Below, in pieces: positions 13,173 through 16,523 of a DNA stretch of 16,523 nucleotides. The notes under the pieces are model-generated. The model saw only the letters and a list, made by a program, of their open reading frames with translations, was not told the origin of the DNA and searched no databases. The number at the start of each line of letters is the position of its first letter. Positions within the stretch are counted from its first letter, which is position 1. Source of the stretch: an uncultured Oscillospiraceae bacterium (GTDB lineage: Bacteria; Bacillota; Clostridia; Oscillospirales; Oscillospiraceae); the NCBI GenBank assembly GCA_948616425.1, contig CAPGBJ010000115.1, positions 1 to 16,523 on the forward strand, read 5' to 3'. Both the position numbers and the translations under genes were made by a program.

Positions 13173-13189
13173 CCCCCTTGACAAGGGGG
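13173..13189. repeat. Short perfect inverted repeat between trmFO and plsX
   Basis: CCCCCTTG and CAAGGGGG around a single central A. It lies 38 bases before the plsX start in the intergenic gap after trmFO. It lacks a T-run. It may be a small dispersed palindrome of this genome or an mRNA-end structure. Confidence 0.5.
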
Positions 13190-13201
13190 CCTGGAATATT
13201 T

Positions 13202-14506
13202 CTACTCCAACTCCAGCTTCCCCAGGGCTTCCAGGGCCCGCTTGGAGATCTCAGCATTCTTATTCCGCTTGCCCTTCACCCGGTAGCCCAGCTGAGGAAT
13301 AAGGCCAAAATTTACATTCATCGGCTGAAAGTTTACCACACTCTGGTCGCTGATGTAAAGGGCCATGGCACCCATGGCGGTCTCTCGGGGAAAATCAATG
13401 GGCGGCCTGCCCTCCAGGCGGCGGGCCAGTTCCATCGCGGCCAGGCACCCGGAGGCGGTGGACTCCACATAGCCCTCCACTCCGGTGATTTGCCCGGCAA
13501 ACATCAGCCGTTCCTGCCCCCGCACCCGGTAGTACCGGTCCAATAGCCGGGGGGAATCCAGGAAAGTATTCCGGTGCATCACCCCATAGCGGACATACTC
13601 CGCGTTTTTCAGGGCGGGAATCATGGAAAAGACCCGCTTCTGCTCGGGAAATTTCAGGTGGGTCTGGAAGCCCACGATATTGTAGATGGAGCCCTGGGCG
13701 TTGTCCTTGCGCAGCTGGACCACGGCGAAGGGTTCGCGGCCCGTTTTGGGGTCCTTCAGTCCCACCGGCTTCAGGGGGCCGTAGCACAGGGTGTCCCGCC
13801 CTCGGCGGGCCATCACCTCCACCGGCATACAGCCCTCAAAGACCCCAGCGTCCTCAAAGCCATGGACCTCCGCCTCCTGAGCCTGGGTCAGCTCGGTCCA
13901 GAAGGCGTCGTACTCCTCCGCCGTCAGGGGGCAGTTGATATAGTCGGGCGTTCCCCGGTCGTACCGGGAGGCGAACCAGGCGCTGTCCATGTCGATGCTG
14001 TCGAAGGTGACCAGGGGGGCGGCGGCATCGAAGAAGTTGAGGTACTTGCTGTCAGGGGACAGCTCTCCAATTTTCTCCGACAGGGCCTCGCTGGTCAGCG
14101 GGCCGGTGGCGATCATTACGCTACCCTCTGCTGGAATTTCGGTGACCTCACCCTCCACCACCGTGACATTGGGGTGGTTTCTGATCCTCTCCGTGACGGC
14201 AGCGGCAAAGGCGTGGCGGTCCACCGCCAGGGCCCCGCCTGCCTCCACCCGGTGGGCGTCGGCACAGGACATAATCAGCGACCCGCACCGGCGCAGCTCC
14301 TCCTTCAGCAGCCCCACCGCGTTCTCCAGCTGGTCGGAGCGCAGGGAGTTGGAGCACACCAGCTCTCCGAAATATTCCGTGTGGTGGGCGGGAGACATCT
14401 TCGCAGGCTTCATCTCCCGCAATTCCACAGGAATGCCCCGCTGGGCCAGCTGCCAGGCCGCCTCACTCCCCGCCAGGCCGGCGCCGATGACGATTACCTT
14501 TTCCAT
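13202..14506 (-). CDS. trmFO: tRNA (uracil-54-C5)-methyltransferase TrmFO
   Basis: A complete 434-residue TrmFO, which makes ribothymidine at position 54 of tRNA using methylenetetrahydrofolate and FADH2. This is the folate-dependent enzyme used by most Firmicutes. The FAD-binding VIGAGLAGSEAA (6-17) opens the protein and REMKPAKMSPAHHTEYFGEL follows. The two catalytic cysteines match the Bacillus enzyme: C51 in LVCSNSLRSD and C226 in GCMPVEVMARRG. The GVEGYVESTASG block and the NVNFGLIPQL end are intact. The ATG at 14506 has GAGGA about eight bases upstream. topA and trmFO are regular neighbours in Firmicutes. Confidence 0.98.
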   Translation of the reverse strand: MEKVIVIGAGLAGSEAAWQLAQRGIPVELREMKPAKMSPAHHTEYFGELVCSNSLRSDQLENAVGLLKEELRRCGSLIMSCADAHRVEAGGALAVDRHAFAAAVTERIRNHPNVTVVEGEVTEIPAEGSVMIATGPLTSEALSEKIGELSPDSKYLNFFDAAAPLVTFDSIDMDSAWFASRYDRGTPDYINCPLTAEEYDAFWTELTQAQEAEVHGFEDAGVFEGCMPVEVMARRGRDTLCYGPLKPVGLKDPKTGREPFAVVQLRKDNAQGSIYNIVGFQTHLKFPEQKRVFSMIPALKNAEYVRYGVMHRNTFLDSPRLLDRYYRVRGQERLMFAGQITGVEGYVESTASGCLAAMELARRLEGRPPIDFPRETAMGAMALYISDQSVVNFQPMNVNFGLIPQLGYRVKGKRNKNAEISKRALEALGKLELE

Positions 14507-14531
14507 AGTCGTTCCTCTTCCAGAAAATTGA

Positions 14532-14556
14532 GTGGGACGGCCGGCCGCCGCCCCAC
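14532..14556 (-). other. Hairpin between the 48-residue gene and trmFO
   Basis: On the minus strand GTGGGGCGGC pairs with GCCGTCCCAC (one G-U) around a GGCCG loop, starting five bases after the stop of the small gene. TCAATTTTC follows, too weak a T-run for a sure terminator. It may lower trmFO transcription relative to the small gene. Confidence 0.45.
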
Positions 14557-14560
14557 GCGT

Positions 14561-14707
14561 TCAGTCTTCCAACGTATTCTGCAAATCAGTCAAAATTCCC
14601 TGTAAAAGAGCCTCTTTCTTTTGAGGGTCCTTTTCCTCTGAGAGAGCCTTCAAACGGGCAATGAGCATACGGAGAAATCCGCCGAACTGCTTATCTGTCT
14701 GTCCCAT
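14561..14707 (-). CDS. 48-residue charged helical protein between topA and trmFO
   Basis: A 48-codon gene with ATG at 14707 and a full AAGGAGG site eight bases upstream, placed behind a consensus promoter. The protein is helical and charged: QTDKQFGGFLRMLIARLKAL, then SEEKDPQKKEALLQGI and a final LTDLQNTLED. It looks like a small two-helix protein with an amphipathic first helix. No cysteine, signal peptide or membrane segment. I do not recognise a named family. Being first after a consensus promoter, ahead of trmFO and plsX, it is very likely translated. It is too short for most automatic ORF cut-offs. Confidence 0.82.
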   Translation of the reverse strand: MGQTDKQFGGFLRMLIARLKALSEEKDPQKKEALLQGILTDLQNTLED

Positions 14708-14738
14708 TTTTTAGTCCTCCTTGTATTAGTATAGCAAT

Positions 14739-14767
14739 ATTATACAATAAATTCCCGCTCATGTCAA
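14739..14767 (-). promoter_or_regulatory. Consensus sigma-A promoter downstream of topA
   Basis: On the minus strand TTGACA (14762-14767), exactly 17 bases, and TATAAT (14739-14744), a complete consensus match. It starts 15 bases after the topA stop and lies just before the ribosome site of the 48-residue gene. It should drive that gene, trmFO and probably plsX independently of topA. Confidence 0.9.
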
Positions 14768-14781
14768 AGGAAATGATGGGT

Positions 14782-16523
14782 TCACTCCGCCTTTTGGGCG
14801 GCTGTTGTCTTTCTTGCCGAGCTTTTCTTTGCCGCCGTCTTCTTCGCTGTAGTCTTCTTCTCTGCCGCAGTCTTCGCGGCGGTTTTCTTCGCGGCGGTTT
14901 TCTTCGCCGTGGTCTTCTTTTCCGCCGCAGTCTTCGCGGCGGTTTTCTTCGCTGTCTTTTTGGCGGCGGCCTTTTTCGGCTTCTCCGCCTCCTGAGCCGG
15001 GGCGGGCTCCCCTTCGGCGGCAGCCTCCTTCTTTTTCCAGCCGCCCCGCTTCTCCTCCGGGGTAAAGTTGGAGCACTGCTCATTGATGCAGTAGGGCTTC
15101 CGGGCCCCCTTGCCTGACTTTTTGAACATGGTGTGGCCACAGACGGGGCAGTTGTCCTTGACGGGTACGTCGAAGGTGACAAACTCACACCGCTGGGCCT
15201 CGTCCTTGCTGCTCCGGCGCTCGCAGCAGTAGTAGGTGTACTGCTTGCCCGTCTTTTTGCTCTTGCCTGTACGCTTGAACAGCCGCCCGCCGCACAGGGG
15301 ACACTTGCCCGGCATCTCCACCACCAGAGGCATGGTGAAGTCGCACTCCGGCCAGCCGGGACAGGCCAAAAACCGGCCAAAGCGGCCCGATTTGATCACC
15401 AGGTTTCGCCCGCACTGGGGGCAGATCTCCTCTGACACCTCGTCGGGCACCTTGATCCGCTCCCCGTCCAGATCCTGCTCCGCCTTTTTCAGCTCGGCGT
15501 CAAAGTCCTTGTAGAAGTCGGCCAAAAGGACCTTCCAGTTGGCCTCTCCCTCCTCCACTTTGTCCAGCCGCTGTTCCATCTGGGCGGTAAAGTCGTAGTC
15601 CACAATGTCGTGAAATTTGTCCTTCATCAGGCCGGTGACCACCTCTCCCAGCGGGGTGGGGCGCAGGGCCTTGCCCCCCTCCTTCACCACATATTCCCGG
15701 TTCATAATCGTGGAGATGGTGGGGGCATACGTGGAAGGTCGGCCAATGCCCTGCTCCTCCAGGGCCCGAATAAGAGTGGCCTCGGAGTACCGGGCGGGAG
15801 GCTGGGTAAAATGCTGGTCCTTAGTCAGTTTTTTGTGGTTGAGGGGTTCCCCCTCCTTCAGGTCAGGCAGGGGGGAGGTCTTCTTCTCCTCGTCGTCGGT
15901 GTCCTTCCCCTCCTCGTAGACGGCAGTGAAACCAGAGAACTTCAGGGAGGAGTGGCTGGCCCGGAAAATATAGCCGGAATTTTCCACGTCGATGGACAGA
16001 CTGTCATAGAGTGCGTTGGCCATCTGGCAGGCCACAAACCGGGACCAAATCAACTTATACAGCTTAAACTGCTCGGCGGTCAGGTCCTTCTTGATGTCCT
16101 CGGGGACCAGGGTGACATCGGACGGCCGGATAGCCTCGTGGGCGTCCTGAGCATTGCCACGGGTCTTAAATTTCCGGGGCTGGGCTGGGCAGTAGCTCCC
16201 GCCATACCGCTGGGTGATAAAGCTCCGGGCAGCGGCCACCGCCTCGTCAGACAGGCGCAGAGAGTCGGTACGCATATAGGTGATCAGACCCACCGCCCCC
16301 TGGCTGGCGATGTCAATGCCCTCATAGAGCTGCTGGGCCACCGCCATGGTGCGGGCAGGGGACATATTCAGCTTGCGGCTGGCCTCCTGCTGGAGGGTGG
16401 AGGTGGTAAAGGGAGGGGCTGGCTGGCGGTTCTTCTCCTGCCGCTTCACCTTGGAGACGGACCACCGCCCCACAGCTACAGCGTCAATCACCGCCTGGGC
16501 CTCCGTCTCGCTGAGATCGGAAG
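14782..16523 (-). CDS. topA: DNA topoisomerase I, C-terminal part (runs off the right edge)
   Basis: The last 579 or so codons of type IA topoisomerase, which relaxes negative supercoils. The TOPRIM domain lies outside the window. Visible are PAPPFTTSTLQQEASRKLN, the active-site Tyr in GLITYMRTDS (codon 16276-16278), AQDAHEAIRP, and the EQGIGRPSTYAPTI block. Three Cys clusters follow: CPQC...CPGWPEC, CPLC...CC...C and CPVC...C...C. The protein ends in a Lys/Ala/Thr-rich tail of 67 residues built on a repeat (14824-14943). Such basic tails are known in actinobacterial TopA, where they aid processivity; that role here is inference. The frame stays open to the window edge. Confidence 0.97.
   Translation of the reverse strand, partial: SDLSETEAQAVIDAVAVGRWSVSKVKRQEKNRQPAPPFTTSTLQQEASRKLNMSPARTMAVAQQLYEGIDIASQGAVGLITYMRTDSLRLSDEAVAAARSFITQRYGGSYCPAQPRKFKTRGNAQDAHEAIRPSDVTLVPEDIKKDLTAEQFKLYKLIWSRFVACQMANALYDSLSIDVENSGYIFRASHSSLKFSGFTAVYEEGKDTDDEEKKTSPLPDLKEGEPLNHKKLTKDQHFTQPPARYSEATLIRALEEQGIGRPSTYAPTISTIMNREYVVKEGGKALRPTPLGEVVTGLMKDKFHDIVDYDFTAQMEQRLDKVEEGEANWKVLLADFYKDFDAELKKAEQDLDGERIKVPDEVSEEICPQCGRNLVIKSGRFGRFLACPGWPECDFTMPLVVEMPGKCPLCGGRLFKRTGKSKKTGKQYTYYCCERRSSKDEAQRCEFVTFDVPVKDNCPVCGHTMFKKSGKGARKPYCINEQCSNFTPEEKRGGWKKKEAAAEGEPAPAQEAEKPKKAAAKKTAKKTAAKTAAEKKTTAKKTAAKKTAAKTAAEKKTTAKKTAAKKSSARKTTAAQKAE
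14824..14943 (-). repeat. Two 60-base tandem repeats in the topA tail
   Basis: Two adjacent 60-base units (14884-14943 and 14824-14883) encode the same 20 residues, TAAKTAAEKKTTAKKTAAKK. The DNA of the two units differs at several third positions, so this is not a very recent duplication. Partial units flank both sides. Confidence 0.85.

Noticed and set aside
13574..14605. 343-codon plus-strand open frame
   Set aside because: It is antisense to trmFO, a fully conserved gene; long antisense frames are common in GC-rich sequence.
1..16523. CRISPR array, tRNA or rRNA gene, insertion sequence, prophage or defence genes
   Set aside because: No regularly spaced repeats, no cloverleaf, no transposase or integrase and no defence-type domains were seen on either strand.

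Overview
The window reads as a chromosomal segment of a spore-forming, fairly GC-rich Clostridia member. SpoVAD and SpoVAE mark a spore former, and YqzL beside RecO, FAD/folate-dependent TrmFO and a zinc-type L32 are typical of Firmicutes. An Oscillospiraceae-like genome (the Flavonifractor or Oscillibacter kind) is my inference from gene style; no marker here fixes the genus. Almost everything is core housekeeping on the minus strand. The only convincing plus-strand genes are a YceD/DUF177 gene with rpmF, and spoVAD with spoVAE.

Layout. (1) 1-3045, minus: the worn end of a surface-polysaccharide locus. It holds a partial GT2 glycosyltransferase, a start-less ORF remnant, a complete GT2, a complete GT4, and a sugar-phosphate transferase that has lost its catalytic middle. 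(2) 3091-5404, minus: an RluA-type pseudouridine synthase followed by a GMP synthase whose glutaminase domain lacks the catalytic Cys/His/Glu half. (3) 5519-6380, plus: a consensus promoter, the DUF177 gene, rpmF and a strong terminator. (4) 6378-9548, minus: one run from a consensus promoter through ybeY, a small membrane protein, era, a small helical protein, a 48-codon yqzL, recO and a possible 55-residue ORF that ends at the same terminator. (5) 9610-10989, plus: spoVAD and spoVAE, without spoVAC. (6) 11027-12091: a GRAM-like gene, then about 700 bases with no confident gene but several hairpins, opposed promoter-like sites and short ORFs. (7) 12092-16523, minus: topA (N-terminus outside the window) with a repetitive Lys/Ala tail, a consensus promoter, a 48-residue gene, trmFO and plsX.

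How the genes fit together. The ybeY-to-recO run joins 16S rRNA maturation and small-subunit assembly (YbeY, Era) to recombinational repair (RecO). topA, trmFO and plsX cover supercoiling, tRNA T-loop methylation and phospholipid synthesis. SpoVAD and SpoVAE serve dipicolinic acid movement into and out of the spore. I see no CRISPR array, tRNA, rRNA, transposase or phage gene. I did not find a clear new multi-gene system. The most unusual points are the truncated GMP synthase, the decayed sugar transferase, spoVAD-AE without spoVAC, and the structured region 11400-11920.
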